A DNA stretch of 64,000 nt from DATLSM01 sp035534175 (GCA_035534175.1 DATLSM010000007.1:1-64000), one strand, 5' to 3'. Shown: positions 39,990-50,256, counted from the first letter of the stretch. Translations and numbers: made by a program. Notes: generated from the sequence alone by a model not told the origin.

Positions 39990-40619
39990 TCAGGCCTTGG
40001 CAACCTCATGCGTAGCCTCGAAGAAGGCGGCCATCTGCGCATGGTCCTTGCGGCCGGGGGCGGCCTCCACCCCGCTCGCCACGTCGACCGCGTGGGGGTG
40101 GGCGATCGCGATCGCCTCGCCGACGTTGTCGGGGCGCAGGCCGCCGGCCAGGATCGCCGGCACCTGGGAGTGGCGATCGGCCAACAGGCTCCAATCGAAG
40201 CTCTCGCCGGTTCCGCCCCAGAAGCCCGCGCTGCGGCGATCGAAGAGGTGGAAGTCGGTGCGGTAGGCCTCGGCGGCGTGGACGTCGGCGGCACTTGAGA
40301 CGTGGACCGCCTTCACCACCTTGGCCCCGGTCCGCCTGGCCACCTCGGCGCAGAAGGCGGTGCCCTCCTCTCCGTTGAGCTGGACCATGGTCAGGCCCGC
40401 GTTCTCCACCGCGCGGCGAACATCGTCCAGCTCGGGATTGACGAAGACGCCGACCACCTCGCACTTGCGCCTGAAAGCGGCGGCGATCTCGGCCGCGCGA
40501 GCGGGCTCGCAACGCCGCGGGCTGTGCGCGTAGTGGATCAGCCCGAGCGCCCATGCCCCGAGGCGCACCGCCTCGGCGGCGTCATCAAGATTGGTGATTC
40601 CGCAGATCTTTACCCGCAC
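39990..40619 (-). CDS. trpF: phosphoribosylanthranilate isomerase
   Basis: The 209-aa (beta/alpha)8 isomerase has the catalytic Cys in VKICGITNLDDA, Asp in LFDRRS..FWGGTGESFDW, and the phosphate site LAGGLRPDNVGEAI. Many actinobacteria lack trpF and use bifunctional PriA; a dedicated copy inside the trp cluster means this organism does not depend on PriA for tryptophan. It follows htrA by 19 nt. Confidence 0.95.
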   Translation of the reverse strand: MRVKICGITNLDDAAEAVRLGAWALGLIHYAHSPRRCEPARAAEIAAAFRRKCEVVGVFVNPELDDVRRAVENAGLTMVQLNGEEGTAFCAEVARRTGAKVVKAVHVSSAADVHAAEAYRTDFHLFDRRSAGFWGGTGESFDWSLLADRHSQVPAILAGGLRPDNVGEAIAIAHPHAVDVASGVEAAPGRKDHAQMAAFFEATHEVAKA

Positions 40620-40638
40620 CCTCTCCAGGGTACGGGAG

Positions 40639-41883
40639 CTACCTGCCGAGCGGCCCGGCCGGCACCGACTGGGAGTCGTGGACCGACGCGGGGCGGTCGC
40701 CGAGGGTCACCTTCACCGTCTTGGTCGAGCCACCGCGCAGCACCGTGACTTCGATCGATTCGCCCGGCCTGGCGGCGTTGATGAAGTTCACCACTTCGTC
40801 CATCGAGGAGATCTTCTTGCCGCTGATCTTGGTGATGATGTCGCCGCCGAGGGTGAAGTTGGCGCCGTCGATCGTCGCCGCGGTGGTGCCCCCCTTGATG
40901 CCGGCCTTGTCGGCGGGGCCGTTCTTCACCACTTCCTGGATCAGCACACCTTCTTTCACCGGCAGGTTCACCGCGCGGGCGAGGTTGGGGGTGATGCTGG
41001 TCCCGGTGATGCCGAGGAAAGCGTGCTGGACCTTGCCGCTGGTCTCCAGCTGGCTGATCTCGCTGCGCGCGGTATTGATCGGGATCGCGAAGCCGATCCC
41101 GACGTTGCCGACGCTGCCGTTGCCGCCGGTCTCGATCTGCGAGTTGATCCCGATCACGTTGCCCGCGCCTTCGATCAGCGGGCCGCCGGAGTTGCCGGGG
41201 TTGATCGCCGCGTCCGTTTGGATCACGTTGGAGATCGAGAAGCCGTCGGGCGCTTGGATCTGGCGCTGAAGGGCGGAGACGATGCCGCTGGTGACGGTGC
41301 GGTCGAGTCCGAAGGGGTTGCCGATCGCGACCACCGGGTCGCCGACTTCGATCTTCGAGGAGTCGCCCAGGGGCAGCGGGTGAAGCTGGCTGGAGGGAGC
41401 GCTTACCTTGAGCAGGGCCAGGTCGGTCGCCGGGTCGGTGCCGACCACGGTGGCGCTATAGGTTTCGTTGGAGGCGCCAAGTTTGACCTGGATGTGGTTG
41501 GAGCCGGCGATCACGTGGTTGTTGGTCAGGATGTGGCCGGCGTTGTCGAGCACGATCCCCGAGCCGGTCGCGGTGCTGGGGCCTTCGCTTGCTTCTTCGC
41601 CAAAGGAGCCGAAGGGCGAGGGCGAGCGTTTGGCCGGGATTTCGGCCTGGATGAAGGCCACACCCTGGCCGTCGTGGCGGTAGATCTGGTTGACGACATT
41701 GGTGCTGGAGCTCTTGCTCGAGGCGGTGGCCGCCAGCGGCGCGGCGACCGTCGGGGTCGTGGCGCTCTGGGCGTCGACCCAGCCAGCTGCGATCGCGATC
41801 CAGCCGAAGATTCCGACCACCGCGCCCCCGATCAGGGCCGAGCCGAAGGAGGTGCGGAAGAAACGCTTCGCTCTGTGGGTCAT
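40639..41883 (-). CDS. HtrA/DegP-type serine protease with PDZ domain
   Basis: The 414-aa membrane-anchored protease has one helix near the N-terminus (about residues 11-33), a Ser/Thr/Ala linker, a trypsin-fold domain with the triad His (ILTNNHVI), Asp (ATDLALLKV) and Ser (NPGNSGGPLI), and a C-terminal PDZ domain (about 310-400; LVQEV-like VLIQEVVKNGPADKAGI). It acts in envelope protein quality control outside the membrane. Unusually it sits between trpC and trpF. The 71-nt gap to trpC may hold its own promoter. Confidence 0.93.
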   Translation of the reverse strand: MTHRAKRFFRTSFGSALIGGAVVGIFGWIAIAAGWVDAQSATTPTVAAPLAATASSKSSSTNVVNQIYRHDGQGVAFIQAEIPAKRSPSPFGSFGEEASEGPSTATGSGIVLDNAGHILTNNHVIAGSNHIQVKLGASNETYSATVVGTDPATDLALLKVSAPSSQLHPLPLGDSSKIEVGDPVVAIGNPFGLDRTVTSGIVSALQRQIQAPDGFSISNVIQTDAAINPGNSGGPLIEGAGNVIGINSQIETGGNGSVGNVGIGFAIPINTARSEISQLETSGKVQHAFLGITGTSITPNLARAVNLPVKEGVLIQEVVKNGPADKAGIKGGTTAATIDGANFTLGGDIITKISGKKISSMDEVVNFINAARPGESIEVTVLRGGSTKTVKVTLGDRPASVHDSQSVPAGPLGR

Positions 41884-41954
41884 CAGTCGAGGATCGGGGC
41901 CCGCGCTGAGCAGGCCCTTAAACGATCCTAAAAGACTCCTTAAATTCGGGCCGC

Positions 41955-42761
41955 TCAGGGGAGACGGCGCTGACCGACGGGCCGATCGGCGCCGGTCAGC
42001 TCTGCGGCCTTCGCCTCGGGGTCCGCCGCCCCCATCAGCGCCCCTCCGATCAGGACCGCGTCGACCCCCACCCGCGCCAGCCTCGCCAGCTCCCCCGGCG
42101 TGGAGATGCCGCTCTCGGCGACGACCGTCCGGCCAGGCGGCACGGCGGGCATCAGCTCGCAGGTCGTGGCGAGGTCGGTCGTTCCCGCCTCAAGATCGCG
42201 GTTGTTGATCCCGATCAGCTCGGCGCCCAGCTCCAGCGCCCGCTCCAGCTCCGTCGCGTCGTGGACCTCGACCAGGCAGTCCAACCCGATCGCATTCGCC
42301 TCATCGCGCAGCGAGCGCAGGGCGTCGTCATCGAGAGCGCGCACGATGAGCAGCACCGCATCCGCGCCGCCGTCCGCCGCCTCGTAGAGCTGGTAGGGGT
42401 CGAGGATGAAGTCCTTGCGCAGGATCGGCAGTAAAGACGCCGCTCGCGCGGCCCGGAGATCGGCGAGCGAGCCTCCGAAGTGAGCCTCGTCGGTGAGGAT
42501 CGAAAGCGCCGCGGCGCCGCCCCTCTCATAGGCCCCGACCCGATCGGCGACGAGGGCCGACGGCGCGATCTCCCCGGCGCTGGGCGAGCGGCGCTTGAAC
42601 TCGGCGATCAGCGAGAGGCCCGGGTGCGCCAGCGCCTGCCCGAAGGGGCGGCCCTCGCTCCGCCCCGAGAGCCGCGATTCGAGCTCGGCCTGGGAGACCT
42701 CGCGGCGGCGCACCTCCACCGCCTCGCGCGCGGCGGAGATCAGCTGCTCGAAGGCTGCCAC
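41955..42761 (-). CDS. trpC: indole-3-glycerol phosphate synthase
   Basis: The 268-aa TIM-barrel enzyme closes the indole ring of CdRP. Catalytic Lys/Glu in LIAEFKRRSPSAGEI, LPILRKDFILDPYQLYEA, LVEVHDATELERAL, IGINNRDLEAGTTDL and AESGISTPGELARL. The start is GTG 42761, 9 nt after the trpD stop. The C-terminal tail extends slightly past the barrel. Confidence 0.95.
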   Translation of the reverse strand: MAAFEQLISAAREAVEVRRREVSQAELESRLSGRSEGRPFGQALAHPGLSLIAEFKRRSPSAGEIAPSALVADRVGAYERGGAAALSILTDEAHFGGSLADLRAARAASLLPILRKDFILDPYQLYEAADGGADAVLLIVRALDDDALRSLRDEANAIGLDCLVEVHDATELERALELGAELIGINNRDLEAGTTDLATTCELMPAVPPGRTVVAESGISTPGELARLARVGVDAVLIGGALMGAADPEAKAAELTGADRPVGQRRLP

Positions 42762-42770
42762 CGCCCGAGC

Positions 42771-43799
42771 CTAGCCAGCGAGCTCAGCGCTTGTCAGGAC
42801 AAGGCGCTCGAGCACCCCGCGCGCCGTTCCGGAGTCCAGCGCCAGGGCGGCCTTGGCCACCCCCTCGCCCAGGTCGGGCGCCAGCCCACCGACGTAGATC
42901 GCGGCGCCGGCATTGATCAGGACCAAATCGCGGTGCGGGCCGCCCTCGCCCGCCAGCACGGCGCGAGTGAGGGCGGCGTTGTCCTCCGGCGTGCCGCCGG
43001 CGACCTCCTCCAGCTCGGCTTCGGCAAGCCCGAGCTCGCCCGGTGAGACGAACCACTCCGAGGTCCCCCCCTGGTCGACCTCGATCACCCGTGTGCGGCC
43101 AGAGATCGAGAGCTCATCGACGCCGTCCTCGGCCGCGACGACCATCGCCCGCACGCTGCCGAGCCCGACCAGCGCCTCGGCGATCGTCTCCTGGTAATGG
43201 CGCTCGGAGACGCCGAGCAGCTGGCGCTCGGCGCCGGCCGGGTTGGTCAGCGGGCCGAGGAAGTTGAAGATCGTCCGTACCCCGAGAGCCTTTCGCACCG
43301 GGACCACGTGGGCCATCGCCGCGTGGTGGCGGGGGGCGAACATGAAGCCGAAACCGACCTCATCGATGCAGCGGGCGACCGCCTCCGGTCCGAGGTCGAT
43401 GTTCACCCCCAGCGCCTCCAGCAGGTCGGCAGAGCCGCTCTGGCTGGTGCTGGAGCGGTTGCCGTGCTTGGCCACGGCGCAGCCCGCCCCGGCGGCGACC
43501 AGCGCCGCCGTGGTGGAGACGTTGAAGGTCGAGGGGCCGCCGCCGGTTCCGGCGGTGTCAACCAGGTCGGTCCGCCCGGCGCTGACATGGTCGGCGAGCG
43601 CCCGCATTGCCCTCGCCAAGCCGACCAGCTCGGGCACCGTCTCCCCCTTGGCCCGCAGGGCGATCAGGAAGGCCCCCGTCTGCACCGGGTCGCTCCGCCC
43701 GGCCATGATCTCGCTCAGCACCGCTGAGGCGTGGTCGGCGGTGAGGTGGTCGCCGCGGCAGACGGCGTCGATCGCCCGGCTGAGCACGTCGTTGGGCAT
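42771..43799 (-). CDS. trpD: anthranilate phosphoribosyltransferase
   Basis: The 342-aa enzyme joins anthranilate with PRPP. It has the PRPP loop DTAGTGGGPSTFNVSTTAA, the KHGNRSSTSQSGSAD anthranilate/PRPP site and the Mg2+ motif EDGVDELSI. The ATG at 43799 shares its first base region with the trpG stop (TGATG); a TTG at 43802 would add one residue. Standard family length. Confidence 0.95.
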   Translation of the reverse strand: MPNDVLSRAIDAVCRGDHLTADHASAVLSEIMAGRSDPVQTGAFLIALRAKGETVPELVGLARAMRALADHVSAGRTDLVDTAGTGGGPSTFNVSTTAALVAAGAGCAVAKHGNRSSTSQSGSADLLEALGVNIDLGPEAVARCIDEVGFGFMFAPRHHAAMAHVVPVRKALGVRTIFNFLGPLTNPAGAERQLLGVSERHYQETIAEALVGLGSVRAMVVAAEDGVDELSISGRTRVIEVDQGGTSEWFVSPGELGLAEAELEEVAGGTPEDNAALTRAVLAGEGGPHRDLVLINAGAAIYVGGLAPDLGEGVAKAALALDSGTARGVLERLVLTSAELAG

Positions 43800-44407
43800 C
43801 AACCCTGGCCCTCGTGCTCGTTCGGGCCGGGCGGGGACCCGGAAGTCCGCGGGGCGAGGAAGTTGGCGAGCAGCTGCTTTCCCTGGGGGGTGAGGATCGA
43901 CTCGGGGTGGAACTGGACGCCCTCGGCGGGCAGCTCGCGGTGGCGCACCCCCATCACCACCTCGCCGAGCGTCGCGCTCAGCTCCAGCTCCGCCGGCAGG
44001 TCGGGGTCGGCGATGAGCGAGTGGTAGCGACCGGCGATCAGCGGGCTCGGGAGGCCGGCGTAAATCGCCTTGCCATCGTGGGAGACCTCGGCCTCCTTGC
44101 CGTGAATCGGCTCGCCCTGGACGACGCGCCCGCCGAAGGCCACGACCATCGCCTGGTGCCCGAGACAGACCCCGAGCACCGGCGTGCCGGCCTGGGCGAA
44201 GGATCGGATCGCCTCGATCGAGATCCCCGCCTCGGCCGGGGTGCAGGGTCCGGGCGAAACTACGACGCGGTCGGGCCGGCGTTCCAGCAGGTCGGAGACC
44301 GCAGCCATGTCGTTGCGGACCACCTCGATCTCGCCCCCCAACTCGCCCATGTACTGGACGAGGTTGTAGGTGAAGGAGTCATAGTTGTCGATCACCAGGA
44401 CGCGCAT
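43799..44407 (-). CDS. trpG: anthranilate synthase component II (glutamine amidotransferase)
   Basis: The 202-aa class-I amidotransferase supplies ammonia to TrpE. Oxyanion segment SPGPCTPAEAG, nucleophile Cys in GVCLGHQAM, and His/Glu in GVQFHPESI. The ATG at 44407 (MRVLVIDNYDSF) is the family start; a GTG five codons upstream is less likely. Some family members also serve p-aminobenzoate synthase; the trp context favours TrpG, with dual use possible. Confidence 0.93.
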   Translation of the reverse strand: MRVLVIDNYDSFTYNLVQYMGELGGEIEVVRNDMAAVSDLLERRPDRVVVSPGPCTPAEAGISIEAIRSFAQAGTPVLGVCLGHQAMVVAFGGRVVQGEPIHGKEAEVSHDGKAIYAGLPSPLIAGRYHSLIADPDLPAELELSATLGEVVMGVRHRELPAEGVQFHPESILTPQGKQLLANFLAPRTSGSPPGPNEHEGQG

Positions 44408-44509
44408 CGGATCACCGACCACCCGCCCGCAGCGGTTGCCCGAGGCCTCTGCAATCCACGCCTGACCGGCCGGCCGCGCCCCCCGGCGGAGCGCAGCGGC
44501 GAGACTCGC

Positions 44510-46018
44510 TCATGGCCAATCCGATTGTTCGCAGGCCAGCTCCACCGCCCGGAAGACCGCCCTGGCCTTGTTCACGGACTCGTTGTACTCATAGGCCGGC
44601 TTGGCCTCGGCGACGGTCCCCCCTCCCGCCTGCACGTGAATCTGACCGTCCTTGACGACGACGGTGCGAATGTGGATCGCCGTGTCCAGGTCGCCGTTCC
44701 AGGACAGATAGCCGATCGCGCCGCCGTAGGAGCAGCGCTTGACCGGCTCCAGCTCGTCGATGATCTGCATCGCGCGCACCTTGGGCGCGCCGGAGAGCGT
44801 GCCGGCTGGGAGCGCCGAGCGAAGCACGTCCATCGCGCTCACCCCACCGCGCAGCCTGCCCGAGACCTGGCTGACGATATGGAGGACGTGGGAGTAGGTC
44901 TCGACCACCATCAGCTCATCGACGCCGACGCTGCCGTACTCGCAGACCCGGCCCAGGTCGTTGCGTCCGAGGTCGACCAGCATCACGTGCTCGGCCCGCT
45001 CCTTGGGATCGTTGATGAGCCGCTCGGCCAGGCGGCGATCCTCCTCCTCGTCGGTCCCCCGCGGGTAGGTGCCGGCGATCGGGCGGGTCTCGACCCGGTC
45101 GCCGTGGACCTTGACCAGCGGCTCGGGCGAGGCGCCCGCGATCTGGAAGTCGCCGAACTCGAGGAAGTACATGTAGGGGGAGGGGTTGACGGCGCGCAGC
45201 CCCCGATAGATGGAGAACGCCTCGACCGGGGCCGGGGCGGAGAAGCGCTGGGAGGGGACCACCTGTAGGGCGTCGCCGGCGTGGACGTACTCCACGATCC
45301 GCTCCACCGCCGCTTCGAATTTCTCCCGCTCCATATTCGAGGTGAACCGCGGCGAGGGGGTGACGGCGGGACGCTCCGGGACGGGCACGGCGCCGCGCAA
45401 AAGGCGCCGGGCGTCGGCGATCTGCTCGCCGGCGCGCGCGTAGGCGGATTCGATGCCCCCCTCGGAGTCGGCGAAGGCGCAGGCGAGGATCGTCAGCTGG
45501 TGCTTGAGATGATCGAAGATCAGCATCGAATCGGTCACCATCAGCGCCATGTCCGGCAGCCCGAGCGGGTCGGGGTTGGGCTCACCCAGCGGCTCGACGG
45601 TGCGCACCAGGTCATAGGCGAAGAAGCCGACGGCGCCGCCGGCGAAGGGCGGCAGGCCCTCGACCGGGGCGGGGCGAAAGGCGGCCATGTAGTCGGCGAC
45701 CGCCGCATAGGGGTCGGGCGCGGGGCGGCCCTCCTCGCCGGTCTCCGAGAGGACCCCGTCGCTCCAGCGCAGCACCGAACGCAGGCGGAAGCCGACGAAG
45801 GAGTAGCGGCCGACCTGTCCCTGCTCGGCCGACTCCAGGAGGAAGCAGGGCGCTCCCTCGGGCTCCCCGGCGCGCAGCTTGAGGAAGGCCGACACCGGCG
45901 TCTCGCAGTCATCGACGAAGGTGGCGCGAACCGGGATCACGTTGCCCTGCTCGGCCAGCTCGCGAGCCTCCGCCAGGCTCGGCTCGAGTCTCAGCTCGGA
46001 ATCAGCTGCGACGGCCAT
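44510..46018 (-). CDS. trpE: anthranilate synthase component I
   Basis: The 502-aa chorismate-utilising enzyme has a feedback-site N-terminal lobe (FLLESAEQGQVGRYSFVG, containing the LLES motif for tryptophan binding) and the catalytic core: VPSQRFSAP, ASPEPLVKV, RPIAGTYPRGTDEEED, MLVDLGRNDLGRVCEYGSV, SGAPKVRAMQIIDELEP and GGAIGYLSWNGD. The ATG at 46018 overlaps hisIE by 17 nt. No trp leader peptide or attenuator is visible between hisIE and trpE. Confidence 0.95.
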   Translation of the reverse strand: MAVAADSELRLEPSLAEARELAEQGNVIPVRATFVDDCETPVSAFLKLRAGEPEGAPCFLLESAEQGQVGRYSFVGFRLRSVLRWSDGVLSETGEEGRPAPDPYAAVADYMAAFRPAPVEGLPPFAGGAVGFFAYDLVRTVEPLGEPNPDPLGLPDMALMVTDSMLIFDHLKHQLTILACAFADSEGGIESAYARAGEQIADARRLLRGAVPVPERPAVTPSPRFTSNMEREKFEAAVERIVEYVHAGDALQVVPSQRFSAPAPVEAFSIYRGLRAVNPSPYMYFLEFGDFQIAGASPEPLVKVHGDRVETRPIAGTYPRGTDEEEDRRLAERLINDPKERAEHVMLVDLGRNDLGRVCEYGSVGVDELMVVETYSHVLHIVSQVSGRLRGGVSAMDVLRSALPAGTLSGAPKVRAMQIIDELEPVKRCSYGGAIGYLSWNGDLDTAIHIRTVVVKDGQIHVQAGGGTVAEAKPAYEYNESVNKARAVFRAVELACEQSDWP

Positions 46019-46613
46019 TGAGCACGTCCATCACGGCGGACTGCGGAACCTGGCGCGAGGCCAGCAGCACGCCGAGGTGGTAGAGCAGGTCGGCGGCCTC
46101 TTCGGCGACCCGCTCCTCAGACTCCTCACGCGCCGCGCGAGCCACCTCCTCCGCCTCCTCCTGGACCTTCTCGCCGATCAGCCGGGGGTCACCGAGAAGC
46201 TTCACCGTGTAGCTGCCCTCGGGACGCTCGGCGGCGCGCCGGCGCAGGGTGCGCTCCAGGGTCGGCAGCGCCTCGTGGGCGAGCGGCAGCCGCTGGCCCT
46301 CCCTCAGCTCACGGTAAAAGCAGCTGCGCTCCCCCGTGTGGCAGGCGGGCCCGGCGGGCTCGACCAAGGCGAGAAGCGCGTCGCCGTCGCAGTCGTAGCG
46401 CAGCTGGCGCAGCTTCAACCCGTTGCCCGACTCCTCACCCTTGCGCCAGATCCGCTGGCGCGAGCGGCTGTAGAAGTGCAGTTCACCGGTCTCGATCGTC
46501 AGCCGCAAGGCCTCCTCGTTGGCGTAGGCAAGCGTCAGAACCTCACCCGTCTCGGCGTCCTGGGCGACGCAGGGCACAAGGCCCCGCTGGTCGAATTTCA
46601 GCTGCTCGAACAC
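46002..46613 (-). CDS. hisI: bifunctional phosphoribosyl-AMP cyclohydrolase / phosphoribosyl-ATP pyrophosphatase
   Basis: The 203-aa fusion (HisIE) performs steps 2 and 3 of histidine synthesis. Residues 1-110 are HisI (LAYANEEALRLTIETGELHF, WRKGEESGN, the Zn cysteines LRYDCDGDALL and GPACHTGERSCFY); residues 115-200 are HisE (GSYTVKLLGDPRLIGEKVQEEAEEV, EEAADLLYHLGVLL). It overlaps trpE by 17 nt, so histidine and tryptophan genes share a message. Actinobacteria often keep hisI and hisE as separate genes, so the fusion is worth noting. Confidence 0.93.
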   Translation of the reverse strand: MFEQLKFDQRGLVPCVAQDAETGEVLTLAYANEEALRLTIETGELHFYSRSRQRIWRKGEESGNGLKLRQLRYDCDGDALLALVEPAGPACHTGERSCFYRELREGQRLPLAHEALPTLERTLRRRAAERPEGSYTVKLLGDPRLIGEKVQEEAEEVARAAREESEERVAEEAADLLYHLGVLLASRQVPQSAVMDVLNGRRS

Positions 46614-46635
46614 CGATCCATCGTATTCACCCCAG

Positions 46636-46656
46636 GCCGCCCCCGGCGGGGGAGGC
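46636..46656. terminator. possible terminator hairpin between era and hisIE
   Basis: CCCCC-GGC-GGGGG (46640-46652), extended by GCC/GGC across one mismatch, lies in the 51-nt gap between the era stop and the hisIE start. There is no U-tract, so it could also be a pause or processing site. Confidence 0.3.
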
Positions 46657-46664
46657 GATGCTGA

Positions 46665-47582
46665 CTAGATACCAAGTCGGTCCAGCAGGTCCGCGTCGCG
46701 GCGCCAACGATGGCGAACGCGGACCTGGAGGTCGAGGTGGACCTTGGCCGCCAGCTCGGCTTCCAGCGAGCGGCGGGCACCGGCGCCGATCTCGCCGATC
46801 TTGGCGCCGCCTCGGCCGATCAGAATGCCCTTCTGGGACTCGGTCTCCGCCCAGACCTCGGCCCGGACGACGACCAGCCCGTCCTCGCGCGAGGCGATCT
46901 CTTTGACCGAGACCTCGACCGAGTGCGGGATCTCCTCGCGGGTGCGGTTCAGGACCTGCTCGCGGATCAGCTCGGCGAGCAATATCTCGCGCGACTGATC
47001 GCTGTGGTCGGCCGGCGGGTACAGGTAGGGGCCCTCCGGCAACAGCCCCCCCAGCCGCTCGATCAGGGCCTCCAGCCCATCCCCGTCGCGAGCGCTGATC
47101 GGGAACACCTCGTCCACGCCGTCCAGCTCGGCCGCCGCGACGAGCACCGGCACCAGCTCGTTTGGCCCGACCCGGTCGCACTTGTTCACCGCGCAGAGCA
47201 CCGGCAGGCGCGAGCCGGCTTTGAGCAGGGCCCTGGCGATGAAGCGGTCGCCGGGCCCGACCCCCTCCTCGCCGTTTACCACCAGGAGGGCCAGGTCTGA
47301 GTCGGCCAGCTCGCGCTCCACCCGGTGCTGCATTCGCTCGGTCAGCACGTCCCGGGGGCGCTGCACGCCCGGCAGGTCGACGAGCACCAGCTGGCGACCG
47401 ATGTCGGTGTCGGTGGCGACGCCGCGAATCGCCCGCCTCGTGGTCTGCGGCCGGACCGAGACGATCGCCACCCGCGAGCCGACGATCGCGTTGACCAATG
47501 TCGACTTGCCGACATTGGGCCGTCCCGCCAGACCAATGAAGCCGGCGCGCTGCTTCCTCGGCTCCGGCGCCGGCACGCTCAT
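46665..47582 (-). CDS. era: GTPase Era
   Basis: The 305-aa ribosome-assembly GTPase has G1 GRPNVGKSTLVN, G2 region TTRRAIRG, G3 DLPGV, G4 NKCD and a C-terminal KH domain (VVVRAEVWAETESQKGILIGRGGAKIGEIG, with GxxG). It binds the 3' end of 16S rRNA. The ATG overlaps the ybeY stop by 4 nt; YbeY and Era act together in 16S maturation, so the coupling makes sense. Confidence 0.96.
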   Translation of the reverse strand: MSVPAPEPRKQRAGFIGLAGRPNVGKSTLVNAIVGSRVAIVSVRPQTTRRAIRGVATDTDIGRQLVLVDLPGVQRPRDVLTERMQHRVERELADSDLALLVVNGEEGVGPGDRFIARALLKAGSRLPVLCAVNKCDRVGPNELVPVLVAAAELDGVDEVFPISARDGDGLEALIERLGGLLPEGPYLYPPADHSDQSREILLAELIREQVLNRTREEIPHSVEVSVKEIASREDGLVVVRAEVWAETESQKGILIGRGGAKIGEIGAGARRSLEAELAAKVHLDLQVRVRHRWRRDADLLDRLGI

Positions 47583-48042
47583 CGCAGGGTGAAGTCCCGC
47601 GCCCGCGCTCCCGGCCCCGGCGGCGGCGGCTCCACCGCTCGCAGGATCTTCTCCTGCAGGGCGAGCATCTCGCCGGCGTCGGCCTCATGGTCTAGGCCAC
47701 AGAGGTGCAGGACTCCGTGGACAGCCGCCTCGGTCAGGTTGGAGCAGAGCGCCGCGCAGATGACCACGTCGCCCAGCTCGCGCGGGCCGGCGCTGGGGCC
47801 CGGGCCGTCGATGGGGAAGGCCAGCACGTCGGTGGGAGCATCGCGGCCGCGGTGCTCGCGGTTCAACTGGCGTATGCGCTCGGCCTCGACCAGTTCGAGC
47901 GCCAGGTGCCCGTCGGCGACGCCGGCCGCGGCGAGGGCGGCTGCCACCGGCTGGCGCAGAGCCTCGGGCACGTCGGCCAGATCGATTCCCCCCGCCTGCC
48001 CCGGTGCCGCTCGATCGCGCTCCCGGTCCCCGGCGATCGCCT

Positions 48043-48046
<4 letters not shown>
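47579..48046 (-). CDS. ybeY: endoribonuclease YbeY
   Basis: The 155-aa metal-dependent RNase acts in 16S rRNA 3'-end maturation. The zinc-binding signature AVHGVLHLCGLDHE (HxxxHxxxxDH) is at about residues 110-121, with RQLNREHRGRDAPTDVLAFP upstream. The N-terminal 20 residues are unusually Arg/Ala/Gly-rich. The GTG at 48046 overlaps the phoH stop (GTGA). Confidence 0.93.
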
Positions 48047-49006
<960 letters not shown>

Positions 49007-49017
<11 letters not shown>

Positions 49018-49444
49018 GCTTCTCTCGCACCGCCGCGCTGACCCGCTTGCCCTCAGCCCGCCCGCCCAGCTTGCCCATCAGCACCGCCATCACCTGACCC
49101 ATCTGCTTGAGCTCGCTCGCCCCGGTCTCGGCGATCGCGGCGTCCACCAGCTCGCCCAGCTCCTCCGGGGAGAGCTGGCGCGGCAGGTAGGCCTCGATCA
49201 GCTCTCCCTCACGCCGCTCCTCGGCCGCCTGCTCCTCGCGCCCCGCCCCGGCGAAGGCCTCGGCCGCCTCCAGCCGCTTCTTGCGCTCGCGTTGGAGCAC
49301 CGCCACCTCGTCGCCCTTGCCGAACTTGGCGTCCTGCTGCAGCGCGTCGACGACCATCCGCAGCGCCGCCGCACGCCCCCGCTCCCCGGCTTTCATCGCC
49401 GTGCGCACGTCGGCCTGGACCTGCTCGAGGATCGTCTCGCTCAT
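49007..49444 (-). CDS. yqeY: YqeY/GatB-related protein
   Basis: The 145-aa helical protein resembles the C-terminal GatB/YqeY domain: ILEQVQADVRTAMKAGERGRAAALRMVVDALQ-type N-terminal helices and the tail SELKQMGQVMAVLMGKLGGRAEGKRVSAAVREKL. Such stand-alone YqeY proteins bind tRNA weakly; the true role is unclear. The ATG at 49444 overlaps the murI stop by 4 nt. Confidence 0.85.
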
Positions 49445-50256
49445 CGGTTAAGGGTAGACGCGCGGCCGTCGTTCAGGGAAACCGCCTCGACCTTGCCCAG
49501 CGGCATCTGGAGGAAGCGGGTGCCGAGGTCGCGGAAGGAGTCCGTGTCGCCGGTGCAAAGGAAGCGGTAGGCGCCCTCGCCACCGGGCTGGCGAGCGAGC
49601 CCGCGGCGCTCGAGGGCGCGCTGCGCGGCGGCGGCGACCGCGTGGCCGCCGCTGACCAGGCGCACGTCGCGGCCGAGGATCCGCTGGAGCATCGGTGCGA
49701 CCAGCGGATAGTGGGTGCAGCCGAGGATCAGGGTGTCGACCCCCGCCCGCTTCAGCGGCTCGCAGTAGGCGCGGGCCATGGCCATCGTCTCCTCGTCGAA
49801 GGCCGAGCCCTTCTGGATGAAGGGGGCGAGGTCGGGGGCCGAGACCTCGGTCACCTCCAGCGCACGCCCCTGTCCTTCCAGCGCCCGCCGGTAGGAGCCG
49901 CTCTGCACCGTGTTCGGCGTCGCCAGCACCCCCACCCGGCCACTGTCGGTGATCGCAGCGGCGATCTCGGCCTGCGGCTCGACCACCGGCACGACCTCCA
50001 CCCCGCGCTCAGCGGCGACCGCCCGCGCCACCCCCTCGCCGATCGAGGTCGCCGTGTTGCAGGCGATCACCAGCAGCTTGGCGCCGCCGTCGAGCAGCAG
50101 CTCGGCGATGCCGGCGATCCGCTGCCTCAGGTGATCGGGGTCGCGCGTCCCGTAGGGGAACATCGCCGTGTCGCCGAGGTAGACGTAGTCCTCCTCGGGC
50201 AGCGAGACCAGGCACTCGTGCAGCACCGTGAGGCCACCGACCCCCGAGTCGAACAT
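49441..50256 (-). CDS. murI: glutamate racemase
   Basis: The 271-aa cofactor-independent racemase makes D-glutamate for peptidoglycan. Catalytic cysteines in VIACNTATSI (about residue 69) and ILGCTHYPLVAPML; N-terminal MFDSGVGGLTVL contains the conserved DSGxGG. ATG 50256 is adopted, but homologues often start MPIxxFDSG, and a CTG at 50268 would give exactly LPIAMFDSG, so a non-ATG start is possible. It is followed by yqeY with a 4-nt overlap. Confidence 0.93.
   Translation of the reverse strand: MFDSGVGGLTVLHECLVSLPEEDYVYLGDTAMFPYGTRDPDHLRQRIAGIAELLLDGGAKLLVIACNTATSIGEGVARAVAAERGVEVVPVVEPQAEIAAAITDSGRVGVLATPNTVQSGSYRRALEGQGRALEVTEVSAPDLAPFIQKGSAFDEETMAMARAYCEPLKRAGVDTLILGCTHYPLVAPMLQRILGRDVRLVSGGHAVAAAAQRALERRGLARQPGGEGAYRFLCTGDTDSFRDLGTRFLQMPLGKVEAVSLNDGRASTLNR

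Noticed and set aside
40591..41931. 446-aa open frame on the plus strand
   Set aside because: Antisense to htrA, which has a complete catalytic triad and PDZ domain.
44408..44509. trp attenuator or extra gene between trpE and trpG
   Set aside because: The 102-nt gap is GC-rich with no Trp-codon leader peptide and no alternative hairpin pair I could support.
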